Positions 26,491-35,253 of a stretch of DNA of 64,000 bases are shown piece after piece. This DNA is from Deltaproteobacteria bacterium HGW-Deltaproteobacteria-6 (GTDB lineage: Bacteria; Desulfobacterota; Syntrophia; Syntrophales; Smithellaceae): contig PHAT01000005.1 of the NCBI GenBank assembly GCA_002840435.1, positions 876,611 to 940,610 of the forward strand, written 5' to 3'. The position numbers and the translations under genes were made by a program. The notes below the pieces were generated by a model. The model was not told where the DNA came from. It worked only from the letters and a program-made list of their open reading frames with translations, and did not search any database. The stretch's first letter is position 1, and every line of letters starts with the position of its first letter.

Positions 26491-27309
26491 ATGTTTACAG
26501 GCAAAAAAGTAGCTATTATCGGAGGCGGAAAGATGGGCGGTATTCTCGCCGCGGGAATGATTACCCGCAAAATTATTTCCGCGCAGAATATCACCGTAAC
26601 GGATATTGACCCTTCGAGGCTCAAAGACTTGCACGCTTCGCTGAAAGTGCAGGTTACCGCCGACAACAAAAAAGCGGTGAAGGATGCTGATATTATCATC
26701 CTGGCCGTCAAACCTCAGAATTTTCCGGAAACCCTGAAGGGAATCCGTCCGGTCGTGAATAAATCAAAACTGTTTATATCGATTGCCGCGGGTATCACGA
26801 CGGATTCCATCGAAAAGCTGTTGTCCAAATCCCCGCGTGTTTTGAGAGTGATGCCCAATGTCGCCGCGATGGCGGGTGAAGGCGCTGCTGCCGTGGCCCG
26901 GGGGCATTTTGCTCAAAAAGACGACGCGCAATATGCGCTGGCTATTTTAAACGCCGTCGGTCTTGCCGTGGAAGTGGATGAAAAACTGATGGACGCCGTG
27001 ACCGGATTGAGCGGCAGCGGTCCGGCTTATTGTTTTGTCATGATCGAAGCGCTGGCGGATGCCGGTGTCCAGTTGGGCCTGTCACGGGATCTGGCCGAGA
27101 AACTTGCCGCGCAGACGATGCTGGGTTCGGCGCGTCTTTGTCTTACCGGCAAACAGCATCCCGCGCAGTTGAAAAACATGGTAACGTCGCCCGGAGGCAC
27201 CACCGCCGCCGGTTTAAAAGTGCTGGAGGAGGGAAAGATTCGCGCGACGCTGATGGCTGCAGTGGAAGCCGCGGCCAGACGCGCGAAGGAACTGGCCCAG
27301 GCAAAATAA
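26491..27309 (+). CDS. proC: Pyrroline-5-carboxylate reductase
   Basis: A 272-residue enzyme making L-proline. The Rossmann motif is IIGGGKMGGILAAG (residues 9-22) and the C-terminal dimer/active-site segments VTGLSGSGPAY and HPAQLKNMVTSPGGTTAAGL are diagnostic. GGAGG precedes the ATG by about 12 nt. Full length. Confidence 0.96.
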   Translation: MFTGKKVAIIGGGKMGGILAAGMITRKIISAQNITVTDIDPSRLKDLHASLKVQVTADNKKAVKDADIIILAVKPQNFPETLKGIRPVVNKSKLFISIAAGITTDSIEKLLSKSPRVLRVMPNVAAMAGEGAAAVARGHFAQKDDAQYALAILNAVGLAVEVDEKLMDAVTGLSGSGPAYCFVMIEALADAGVQLGLSRDLAEKLAAQTMLGSARLCLTGKQHPAQLKNMVTSPGGTTAAGLKVLEEGKIRATLMAAVEAAARRAKELAQAK

Positions 27310-27365
27310 ATCAGTGATCAGCAAAAATAATTTTTTCATAAAAAGTTAAAGGGGGATCAGAAACG

Positions 27366-29120
27366 ATGTCGGGAAAGAAACGGGTTTCAGTTCGTTGGTA
27401 TTTTGCGCGGCTTGCCTTGCTTGTTTGTGTCGTGTCCCTGCTTTGTTTGCCGGGATGCAGCGGTCTTAACAGCGTGCAGGGGCCGGACAAAGCAGTTACC
27501 TTAGCGGCTCAAACCACGGAAGGTATCGTGATCGGCGAGGAAAACGCCGCGACCAATACCTATTCCTGGAAGGCGATTCCCTATGCCCGGCCGCCGGTCG
27601 GTGACCTGCGCTGGATGGCGCCCCGGGCGCCGGAAAAACGTTCGGAACCCCTGAAGGCCGATAAATTCTGCCAGGTCTGCCCGCAGTATATTGATCATGA
27701 CCACAATCCGGCCACATCCCAGATCGTCACAGGCAGCGAAGACTGCTTATATATGAACATCTGGTCGCCCAAAAACGCAAAGGGCAACCTGCCGGTATTT
27801 TTCTGGATCCACGGCGGCGGCAACAGCATCCAGTGGCCCCTGTTGTCGGGGATGGACGGCGGCATCCTGGCCAATCGCGGCAACATGGTGGTCGTCACCG
27901 TCAATTACCGGCTCGGTCACATGGGATTCTTCAACCATCCGGCGTTAAAGACCGGCGATGCCGCGGGTGATTCCGGAAACTTCGCGATTCTGGATTTGAT
28001 TGCGGCCCTGAAATGGGTGCAGGCCAACATTAATCAATTCGGCGGCGACCCCGGCAATGTCACGATTGCCGGCGAATCAGCGGGGGGACAGAATGTCTAT
28101 TGCCTCTTGTCTTCACCCATGGCCGGCGGGTTATTCCATCGCGCCATTTCCGAAAGCGGCGTCATCCGTCCTTCCACGCCTGAGCAGGGCGCCGCCCATA
28201 TCAATCGCATCCTGGCTAAAATCATGGTGCAGGAAGGAAAGGCAGCCGGTGAAAAAGAGGCCGCGGCCCTGCTTGCCGCCATGCCCGCTAAAGACCTTGC
28301 CGCCTATCTGCGATCAAAGAAACCGCAGGATTTTCTGGAAGTCTATCCTGAAGGCAAAGCTTTCGGCATGATTCAATTTCCGACGGCTTTCGGAGACGGC
28401 AAAGTGCTGCCCGTTGACTTCTATGATGCGCTGACGACGGGCCATTACAACAAAGTTCCGATGATCATGGGCAGCAACAAAGAAGAAGCCAAACTTTTTA
28501 TCAGAAACTTTGAGCCGTTTAAGGAGTGGCTGAAGTATTACACCTTGTATGAAGAGCCTGATCAGATGGAATTATATGATCTGACCGCCAAACATGGCAG
28601 CGACGCCTGGAAAGTAATGGCCGTGGATAATCCCGCCAGAATTATGCGAAACAACAGCAACCAGCCTCCGATCTTCGCCTACCAATTCTTATGGGGGGCG
28701 GACGGCAGAAAGAACAACGTCATTAAACGTCCGTTGAGTATCATGCTGGGTGCGTGTCATGCGATGGAAATTGATTTTGTTTTTGGGACGGACAATGCGA
28801 GTTTGGGAGCGTATGTTTTTAATGACGACAACCGCCCCGGCCGTGTCGCGCTGTCCAATGCCATGATGGATTACTGGGCGCAGTTTGCCCGGACCGGCGA
28901 TCCCAACAGGGAAGGTTCCGGTTTAACCACATGGCTGCCCTGGTCCAATATTCAGGGGCTTCCCAAAATGATTCTGCTGGATGCGGATCTGGAAAAGGCC
29001 AAAATCATCATGTCCAATAGTGAACTGACCAGAAAATCGGTTCTGGACGCTTTGAAGGCAGAGCCCAGACAAAAAGAAATTCAACCCGTCTGGGATTTGC
29101 TTCCGCACGGATTACATTAG
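27366..29120 (+). CDS. Type-B carboxylesterase lipoprotein
   Basis: A 584-residue secreted esterase. The N-terminus carries a lipoprotein signal ending in LCLPGCSG. The serine nucleophile is in IAGESAGGQNVY (family GESAGG), the oxyanion region in WIHGGGNS, and the histidine in GACHAMEIDFVFG. The N-terminal EDCLYMNIW is the second family signature. It would hydrolyse carboxylic esters at the cell envelope; natural substrate unknown. It is followed 42 nt later by an SDR gene. Confidence 0.9.
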   Translation: MSGKKRVSVRWYFARLALLVCVVSLLCLPGCSGLNSVQGPDKAVTLAAQTTEGIVIGEENAATNTYSWKAIPYARPPVGDLRWMAPRAPEKRSEPLKADKFCQVCPQYIDHDHNPATSQIVTGSEDCLYMNIWSPKNAKGNLPVFFWIHGGGNSIQWPLLSGMDGGILANRGNMVVVTVNYRLGHMGFFNHPALKTGDAAGDSGNFAILDLIAALKWVQANINQFGGDPGNVTIAGESAGGQNVYCLLSSPMAGGLFHRAISESGVIRPSTPEQGAAHINRILAKIMVQEGKAAGEKEAAALLAAMPAKDLAAYLRSKKPQDFLEVYPEGKAFGMIQFPTAFGDGKVLPVDFYDALTTGHYNKVPMIMGSNKEEAKLFIRNFEPFKEWLKYYTLYEEPDQMELYDLTAKHGSDAWKVMAVDNPARIMRNNSNQPPIFAYQFLWGADGRKNNVIKRPLSIMLGACHAMEIDFVFGTDNASLGAYVFNDDNRPGRVALSNAMMDYWAQFARTGDPNREGSGLTTWLPWSNIQGLPKMILLDADLEKAKIIMSNSELTRKSVLDALKAEPRQKEIQPVWDLLPHGLH

Positions 29121-29162
29121 ATAAAAAGATTATGGAAAATATAGAAAAGTGGAGGATGTCAT

Positions 29163-29948
29163 ATGGAAGTATCAGGAAAGGTTATTATTGTTACCGGCGC
29201 GGCTTCCGGTATTGGTCGGGCATTGTGCCAGAGATTTGCGAAAGAAGGCGCCAGGGCGATCATCGCGGCGGATGTCAATGAAGCGGGCGCTAAAGCCGTA
29301 GCCGATGAGGTTAAGGGTGATGCCGTTGTCTGTGATGTGAGCAAAGAAGCGGATATTATCCGTCTGGTGAAGTTTGCCGAAGAAAAGTTCGGCGGCGTCG
29401 ATATCTTCTGCTCCAACGCGGGAATCATTGCCATTGGCGGTTATGAAGTGGATAATAAAGCCTGGCAGCGCATCTGGGAAATTAACGTGCTGGCCCACGT
29501 TTTTGCGGCGCGCGCGGTTATGCCCGGGATGATCAAACGGGGCGGCGGCGCTTTCCTGATTACAGCCTCCGCGGCCGGACTCTTAAGTCAGATCGGATCG
29601 CTCCCTTATTCCGTCACCAAACACGCGGCGGTGGGGCTTGCGGAAAATCTCTCCATTACGTACGGCGATCAGGGCATCCAGGTGTTTGCCCTGTGCCCGC
29701 AGGCTGTGGACACGGAAATGACGCGCGGTGCCGAAGGCGGCGGCGTGGCAGGAGTGGACGGCCTGATGAAACCCGAACAGTTGGCGGACGCCGTGATGGA
29801 GTCCTTTGCGGCCGACGAATTTTTGATTCTGCCGCATAAGGAAGTCAAAACTTACATGCAGAGAAAAGCGGCGGATTATACCCGGTGGCTTCAGGGAATG
29901 CGCAGGCTGCAGGAGAGATTTATGCAGGGAGCGCCATTAAAAAAATAA
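29163..29948 (+). CDS. Short-chain dehydrogenase/reductase
   Basis: A 261-residue SDR. The cofactor motif is VTGAASGIGRAL (TGxxxGIG), NAG appears in CSNAGIIAI, and the catalytic Ser-Tyr-Lys set is TASAAG ... PYSVTKHA. Asp at the end of beta-2 (AADVNEAG) favours NAD. GGAGGATGTCAT precedes the ATG. The substrate is unknown; acyl-CoA or alcohol substrates are plausible in this genome. Confidence 0.9.
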   Translation: MEVSGKVIIVTGAASGIGRALCQRFAKEGARAIIAADVNEAGAKAVADEVKGDAVVCDVSKEADIIRLVKFAEEKFGGVDIFCSNAGIIAIGGYEVDNKAWQRIWEINVLAHVFAARAVMPGMIKRGGGAFLITASAAGLLSQIGSLPYSVTKHAAVGLAENLSITYGDQGIQVFALCPQAVDTEMTRGAEGGGVAGVDGLMKPEQLADAVMESFAADEFLILPHKEVKTYMQRKAADYTRWLQGMRRLQERFMQGAPLKK

Positions 29949-29958
29949 TTTTGCCAAT

Positions 29959-30022
29959 GTAGAGAACGGCTTGTGACCTCGCGTGCCCTTTAGGGTATTA
30001 GGTTATCGCGGCCGTTCTCTAC
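29959..30022. repeat. Inverted repeat / stem-loop
   Basis: A perfect 12-bp inverted repeat GTAGAGAACGGC (29959-29970) / GCCGTTCTCTAC (30011-30022) with a 40-nt loop. It lies just after the SDR stop and may act as a terminator or RNA-stabilising stem, but no strong T-run follows. Confidence 0.5.
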
Positions 30023-30041
30023 TGTTATGTCAACCAGGCAG

Positions 30042-30142
30042 TGTCATTTCGACGGCAGGGAGAAATCCAGGATTTCTCAGCCGTCAAAACTCCTTACCCT
30101 AATCACCTAAAGGTGACGCGGAGGGTACTCGTCGAAATGACA
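30042..30142. repeat. MITE/REP-like palindromic element
   Basis: A 101-bp non-coding element bounded by a perfect 13-bp inverted repeat TGTCATTTCGACG / CGTCGAAATGACA, with an internal GAGAAATCCAGGATTTCTC hairpin. A related partial copy (CGAAATGACATGAAAATGAATT) lies near 41560, so this is a dispersed family. Confidence 0.6.
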
Positions 30143-30191
30143 GAACAAACGTGACATCACCCTGCAGTTTTAATCAGAGAGGGAGGCATCT

Positions 30192-30533
30192 ATGGGCGAA
30201 AACGAGTCATGCGCATCAGTGGACAACCTTCGTGATCTGGAACAGGCTCTCAGGGAAAAGGACAGAGTGATCGCCATGGTTTACGCGTCCTGGTGCCCTT
30301 TTTGCCGCAGAGTCCTGCCCGTGTTTGAAAAGCAGGCGCGCGAAACCCGGCAGAATCTGCTTCTGGTCGCCGACGATGAGGAGCATGTCGCCGATTTATA
30401 CGGCATCGATGTCGTGCCGACGCTGATCCTTTTCGAAAAAGGCCAGGCCGTCAAGCGCCTGGACGGCAGACCCGGTATTGGCCTGAATGACAAGCAGATT
30501 GACAGTTTCATTCAGTCCTGCCTTCCTGTATAA
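30192..30533 (+). CDS. Thioredoxin-like protein (CPFC)
   Basis: A 113-residue thioredoxin-fold protein without a signal peptide. The active site is ASWCPFCRRVLP, that is CPFC rather than the CGPC of thioredoxin, and the cis-proline loop is VVPTLILFEKG. Redox potential and partners therefore likely differ from housekeeping thioredoxin. AGGGAGG precedes the ATG. It is 27 nt upstream of the cysteine-rich/hydratase ORF and is likely co-transcribed, so it might act on that cysteine-rich domain. Confidence 0.85.
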   Translation: MGENESCASVDNLRDLEQALREKDRVIAMVYASWCPFCRRVLPVFEKQARETRQNLLLVADDEEHVADLYGIDVVPTLILFEKGQAVKRLDGRPGIGLNDKQIDSFIQSCLPV

Positions 30534-30560
30534 AATTGATAAATTCGGAGTTCAATACGT

Positions 30561-31643
30561 TTGGAAATTGTAGTTAAATACTGCGGCGGTTGTAATTGTC
30601 AAATCGACAGATCAAAGATCATCAGGGATATTGAAAGCTCGCTTCAGACCGGTTATCACCTTACGACAGACGCTTCCCTTGGATCTTTTGGAGCAGGTTT
30701 TCTGATTTGCGGTTGCGGGACGGCCTGCGCGAGGAAGCCCGAACTGAATGATTTGACCAAAGATTGGGTTGTTGTTGCCGGCAAAACCGTTAATTCCCGG
30801 GAGCTGGCGGAAGAACAGATAGCCGCCGCGGTCGTTCACAAAATAAAAGAAATAAGAAATGATGGAGGGGAAAATATGGATTTAAAATATTTATTGCTGA
30901 GTGTCGACGCGAAGGTAGCGACGGTAACGATCAACCGGCCGGATAAGGGCAACGCGCTGGCGCCGCAAGTGCTCGATGAGGTTGCGACGGTGTTTACGTC
31001 GATTGCCTCGCGCGAAGACGTTAATGTTGTTGTGCTCACCGGCGGCGAGAAGTATTTTTCCGCCGGGTTTGACCTCAATGAAATCCGCCAGCTGGAGAAA
31101 GTTTCCAACGAAGCCTACATTGATTTGTTTCACCGGGCGTACCGGGCCATCCTGTTTTGCCCGCAGCCGGTGATCTGCGCCGTTGGCGGCGCGGCCATTG
31201 CCGGTGGTTTTGATCTTACCCTGATGTGCGATATCCGTTATGCTTCCGAGCGCGCCAAGTTCGGCCAGCGCGAAATCGTGCTGTCGCTCACGCCGGTGAT
31301 GGATCCGCTGTGGCGTATCATCGGATTGGGCCGCGCGAAAGAAGTAGCACTCACGGGCCGGATTTACGACGCCCATGAAGCGGAAAAGATGGGTTATGTC
31401 AGCCGCGTATTTCCGGAAGGTAAGCTTCTGGAATCCGTGGGAGAAATCGCCCGCGAGATGGCGACGTACGACCGGGGCTGTCTCAAGGAAACCAAAGCCC
31501 TTTCCAATAAAGTGCTCAATGAAGACCTCGACGGCGCGATGCGGATTCAGGAATGGCTCTTCCGGACCTATATCGGCTCGGAAGACAATCATCAGCGCAT
31601 TGATGCCCTTCAGGCGAAACTGGCGGCGGCGAGAAAGAAATAG
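30561..31643 (+). CDS. Cysteine-rich domain fused in frame to enoyl-CoA hydratase; alternative internal start
   Basis: One uninterrupted frame of 360 codons. Residues 1-105 (TTG start) form a small domain with KYCGGCNCQIDR and GFLICGCGTACARK, a possible metal-binding site. From Met106 (ATG at 30876) the protein is a complete crotonase/enoyl-CoA hydratase of about 255 residues: INRPDKGNALA, the oxyanion-hole segment FSAGFDL, and AIAGGFDLTLMCD. A strong GGAGGGG lies 5 nt before that ATG, so the hydratase can be made alone. No stop codon separates the two parts. Either a real fusion with dual starts or loss of a stop (sequencing error) explains this. The usual catalytic Glu pair of hydratases is not clear, so the reaction may be another crotonase chemistry. 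Confidence 0.8.
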   Translation: MEIVVKYCGGCNCQIDRSKIIRDIESSLQTGYHLTTDASLGSFGAGFLICGCGTACARKPELNDLTKDWVVVAGKTVNSRELAEEQIAAAVVHKIKEIRNDGGENMDLKYLLLSVDAKVATVTINRPDKGNALAPQVLDEVATVFTSIASREDVNVVVLTGGEKYFSAGFDLNEIRQLEKVSNEAYIDLFHRAYRAILFCPQPVICAVGGAAIAGGFDLTLMCDIRYASERAKFGQREIVLSLTPVMDPLWRIIGLGRAKEVALTGRIYDAHEAEKMGYVSRVFPEGKLLESVGEIAREMATYDRGCLKETKALSNKVLNEDLDGAMRIQEWLFRTYIGSEDNHQRIDALQAKLAAARKK

Positions 31644-31684
31644 AAAAAAGGCACAAAGGCACAAAGCACTGTTGTGATTTAAAG

Positions 31685-31720
31685 AAGGGCCTTGGCATCG
31701 GCAGATGTCAAGGCCCTTTT
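31685..31720. terminator. Rho-independent terminator (bidirectional)
   Basis: Stem AGGGCCTTG ... CAAGGCCCT followed by TTTT, with AAAG on the other side. It lies between the hydratase and the convergent gene at 31768-32199, so it can serve both. Confidence 0.8.
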
Positions 31721-31767
31721 GAGCATTACCCCTTCTGGTTGGCCTTATGTCACTTCGCAGGCGCGGC

Positions 31768-32199
31768 TCAGGAAGCGGCGTCACCGGGAGAAGGCTGGCT
31801 GGCTGGCGTCTGCCTCCATCTTCCCCATTTACTGTGGCTCATGTAAGGAACCATTTTCCCATCCGGCATCAGTTCATTAAACCTATTATGATCCTTCTCG
31901 TATATCCTTCCGCACGTCGGACACTTGAACCGGACGCTGCCGTCGGTTTGAGCCGCGTCGGCAGGCCCTATGTAAAGGTAGTTTCTGGCACGAGATTTTC
32001 CGCATCGGCAGACGGGCAGAACCGGCCGCCACGCCGTCAGAACAGGATAAATCAATATAATGAGAAATAAAGGCAGGGCCGCGATGATGATGCCATCGGT
32101 CATGCCACGCAATGCGCCATAGCCGGTTGTCTTTCCGACGATGGCGCCGATAATGGCGCAGATGACAAAAGCGATCGGGTATAGATGTTTTATCTTCAT
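31768..32199 (-). CDS. Small membrane protein with zinc-ribbon-like cysteines
   Basis: A 143-residue protein. Two hydrophobic helices (about 5-25 and 32-55) precede a cytoplasmic part with CRCGKSRARN and CPTCGRIYEK, which looks like a small zinc ribbon. I do not recognise a family. The start at 32199 is chosen because the first helix begins there; a longer frame to 32226 adds only a few residues, and neither has a strong ribosome site. Function unknown. Confidence 0.6.
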   Translation of the reverse strand: MKIKHLYPIAFVICAIIGAIVGKTTGYGALRGMTDGIIIAALPLFLIILIYPVLTAWRPVLPVCRCGKSRARNYLYIGPADAAQTDGSVRFKCPTCGRIYEKDHNRFNELMPDGKMVPYMSHSKWGRWRQTPASQPSPGDAAS

Positions 32200-32268
32200 T
32201 TGTTCTCTAACGAATGATGAGATCATCCGGAGCGCAGTGACCGGCTGGATTGATCCAGATATATGATT

Positions 32269-32696
32269 TTATCTAAGCATACTGTCAGGCAGTATCTTAT
32301 CTGCATCGGTATTAAAAATCATTTTGGGAATGATCCATCCATTTGGTGTTTTATACGAATCAATAAAAAAGTATAGAGGACATTGCTCATATTGAATGAC
32401 CGCATATGTACGATTGCTAACAGATGACACCTTGACGGACCTTAATATCTCATAACCAGTTTCATCTTCCCACACATTGATTCTATCTGAACAATTCCCC
32501 CTTTCATGTTTGCCACCACAGTTTTTTCATTTTCTAAAGGGGATCCCTTGAGCCAAGTGGTAACTGCCATATCCGTTCCAGATGTTTTGTAAGCTGCCAA
32601 TCCATCTTCAATGATTTTCGGAACATCCTCGGCAAAGCAGTCCAGTGATGACAAAATAAGGGCTACGAGAACAATCAACAATTGCTTTTTCATCAA
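32269..32696 (-). pseudogene. Frameshifted secreted protein, about 140 residues if repaired
   Basis: The first frame (from 32696) has a signal peptide (cleavage near CFA-ED) and then EDGLAAYKTSGTDMAVTTW. It goes out of frame near a run of five C residues (32497-32501 on the plus strand). The second frame continues as VWEDETGYEIL ... GWIIPKMIFNTD and stops at 32269. Adding one base to the homopolymer joins both frames into a continuous protein, so a sequencing or replication slip there is likely. It resembles small periplasmic proteins of unknown function. Either a recent pseudogene or an intact gene with a base error. Confidence 0.6.
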
Positions 32697-33101
32697 TTTT
32701 CCTCCTTTTTATATCAATTAACATAGATGGCAAGTTTCTTTCGGGATTTGTTGCAATCCTACTCTTTTTCAGACCGAATGCAAATTAAAATTCACCATAA
32801 AATCAAGGACTATGAAATTTTGGTACACAACGGTTCACTCGAAGGACGATTGAACCAGCCCAACGCTGAAGGGGCAGAAAATCTTTTGCCCCTACCATTA
32901 CCTCTTTTCTTTGTGCCTTTGCGTCTCTGTGCCTTCGCGCCTTGCTCGTTATCCAAGCAAAAACCAGCAGATAGCCTCATTAACTGACCATTCACTATGA
33001 ATATCGGTAATAAAAACAGAGTCTCACTATGAAATAAAATAATACTTGACAGTGGCACTATGGTGATGTAGCTTAATGCCCAAGAGGGAAAAGGTGTCAT
33101 T
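32697..33101. other. Intergenic region with repeat fragments and a promoter
   Basis: No credible gene. A weak hairpin GGGGCA ... TGCCCC lies at 32871-32892. The tract near 32906-32945 (TTTGTGCCTTTGCG-type) resembles a widespread intergenic repeat also hinted at near 31650. The right end holds the promoter candidate listed separately. Confidence 0.4.
33046..33074 (+). promoter_or_regulatory. Candidate sigma-70 promoter for the TetR gene
   Basis: TTGACA at 33046-33051, a 17-nt spacer, then TAGCTT at 33069-33074. The -35 box is perfect and the -10 is weak. CACTATG occurs on both sides of the -35 (about 33025 and 33056), which might be operator half-sites for the regulator itself. Confidence 0.35.
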
Positions 33102-33836
33102 ATGGCAGACCACGCTCGAACAAAAACCCGCAAGGACCGCATCATGGAAGCGGCGCTGCGTATTTTTGCAGAGAAAAGTTTCCAGGAGGCCACCATCTCT
33201 GAAATCAGTAAAGAAGCCGGTGTTTCCGACGCCACCATTTACGAATATTTCGGCACCAAAGAAGATCTGCTGTTTGCCATCCCCGAAAAAATTTCCAATG
33301 ATACGTTTGAAGAATCTGAAGCTGTCCTGCCCTATATTAAGGATGTTGAAGGCCGGATGCGCGCCGTTCTTTTGAGCTATGTCCGGCTTTATGAGAATAA
33401 TCCTCATTATTCCGCGCTGGTTTTACTTCAACTCATGTCCAACAAACGCTTCCGGCAAACCGCCGCGCATGAAGCCATCCGGCGTTCCGCGCACCGGCTG
33501 CTCGATTGTATTCGCGATGGGATCGCCAACGGAACATTCCGTGCTGATGCCGACGCATACCTGATTCGTTCCATGCTGATGGGCACCATTGAACACATCT
33601 TTATCCACTGGCACATGCAGGGGATGCCCAAACGTGAAAAAAGCATGATGGACATGCTCGACCCGTTTATGGAAATCGTCCTCTCCGGGATCCGCGCCAG
33701 GAAGCAGGAGCAAGGACTAACCCTGCACCTGAAATTAGAAGATGCCCAGGCTCTGGGGCAGATTTTTCTCGACCAGGATAAAAGCGCCAAAACTTCAAAA
33801 AACAAAAAAGTGACAAAAAGAAATACCAATAACTAA
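33102..33836 (+). CDS. TetR-family transcriptional regulator
   Basis: A 244-residue regulator. The HTH is at residues about 25-55: ATISEISKEAGVSDATIYEYF and FGTKEDLL (cited in parts ISEISKEAGVSDATIYEYF and GTKEDLL). The C-terminal ligand domain is FadR/YxaF-like in length. It lies 31 nt upstream of the first dehydratase-like gene, so it probably controls that island and responds to an acyl-CoA, as many TetR proteins in such clusters do. The effector is inferred. Confidence 0.9.
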   Translation: MADHARTKTRKDRIMEAALRIFAEKSFQEATISEISKEAGVSDATIYEYFGTKEDLLFAIPEKISNDTFEESEAVLPYIKDVEGRMRAVLLSYVRLYENNPHYSALVLLQLMSNKRFRQTAAHEAIRRSAHRLLDCIRDGIANGTFRADADAYLIRSMLMGTIEHIFIHWHMQGMPKREKSMMDMLDPFMEIVLSGIRARKQEQGLTLHLKLEDAQALGQIFLDQDKSAKTSKNKKVTKRNTNN

Positions 33837-33867
33837 AGGATGTACAAAGAACGAAAGGAGTAACACA

Positions 33868-35178
33868 ATGAGAACAAAACAGGATTACATCAAGGGCCTC
33901 TCCAAAATGAAACGGAACATTTATTTTGATGGGCAGCTAATTGACCGTGACGATGAACTGCAGATGGACTGCCTCAATACCATCGGCACAACTTATGACG
34001 AAGCGGCCAAGCCGGAGAACCAGGATCTGTGTACGGCGATCTCCCACCTCACCGGCGAGAGAATCAACCGCTATACGCACATTCACCAGAGCACGGACGA
34101 TCTGCACAAAAAGCAGGACATGACCAGAATGCTGTGCCAGAAGGTCGGCGGCTGCATTCAGCGCTGCATGGGCATTGACGGCACGAACGCCATTTACAAT
34201 GTTTCCTATGAGCTGCTGCGCCCAGACGGACACCAAGGGCGACCGCATGCTGCGCCCCGCCGAACAGCCGAATCCCGGTTCCTATGTGCGTATTAAGGAA
34301 CGGACCAAGGACGGCATTATTGTTGAAGGCTGCAAGGTTCATATTTCCGAAGCCTCCGTAGCGGACGAAGTCCTGGTGCTGCCTACCCGCGCTCTGCGCA
34401 AGGACGATAAGGACTACGCTGTTGCTTTTGCCGTACCGGGCGACTGGGACGGGTTAAAGCAGGTTGTCACCGTTCATAATCTGCGTCAGCGCGAGCATTA
34501 CAAACGCGGTTTCATGCCGGGCGCCACGGACTCCTACATGATCTTCGACAACTGTTTCGTGCCCTGGGAAAGAGTCTTCCTGGCCGGCGAACATCAGCAC
34601 GGCGGCGTTCTGGCTTTACTGTTCGCCCTGTTCCATCGTCATTCCTACTCCGGCTGCAAACCGGCGATCGGCGACGTGATTCTGGGTTCGGCCGCTCTGG
34701 CTGCGGAAGTGAACAACATCCACAAGACCGAGCATGTCCGCGAGAAACTGGCTGAGATCATCATGACCATTGAGCTGGGTTATGCCGCGGGTTATACCGC
34801 GTCCGATCTGGGCAAACCCGAAGTCTATATGCCCGGTTTTGGTTTTGTTCCTTATGGACCCGGTTCCTACATTCCGCATTCCATTTACTGCAACGTCGGC
34901 CGCTGCCTGTCGGGTGAAGCGGTATGGCGCGAAGCGGAAATTCTTTGCGATATTTCCGGCGGCGTCACGGCGACCTTCCCGCATTGGGCGATACGCTGTG
35001 TTCGGCTACCGGCGGCATTACCAACGTGGGCAACTACCACGGCGGCGGTTCCCCGATCATGGAGCAGATTGCCATCACGACGCAGTACGACATCGAGTCC
35101 CGCAAGAAGCTGGTGAAGTACATTGCCGGCATGAGCGGCGGCGACCGGGATGCATTGGCTCCCAAGAAAGCAAAGTAA
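33868..35178 (+). pseudogene. 4-hydroxybutyryl-CoA dehydratase-like gene, copy 1, disrupted by two deletions
   Basis: Three pieces in two frames. The first frame (33868 on) matches the family up to NVSYE (residue 115) with Fe-S-ligand cysteines in CIQRC. About 86 bases are then missing and the frame changes, resuming at CCAQTD. This frame holds FHRHSYSGC (His and Cys ligands) and ends near TATFPH. There, 85 bases present in copy 2 (36256-36340) are missing, returning to the original frame for GGGSPIMEQ and the stop at 35178. The net loss of 171 bases is a multiple of three. As read, no full-length enzyme can be made. AGGAG precedes the ATG. An assembly artefact between near-identical copies is a serious alternative. 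Confidence 0.75.
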
Positions 35179-35192
35179 GTTAAGCAAGAAGA

Positions 35193-35219
35193 AGGGGCCT
35201 GAGCATTCAGGCCCCTTTA
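35193..35219 (+). terminator. Rho-independent terminator
   Basis: Perfect 10-bp stem AGGGGCCTGA-GCAT-TCAGGCCCCT followed by TTTAT, 15 nt after the end of copy 1. It separates copy 1 from copy 2. Confidence 0.8.
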
Positions 35220-35253
35220 TGTATCAAAATCTTTTAAGAGAAAGGATGGCGCC

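Noticed and set aside
30891..31784. 297-codon minus-strand open frame
   Set aside because: Antisense to the enoyl-CoA hydratase; no family motif and no ribosome site.
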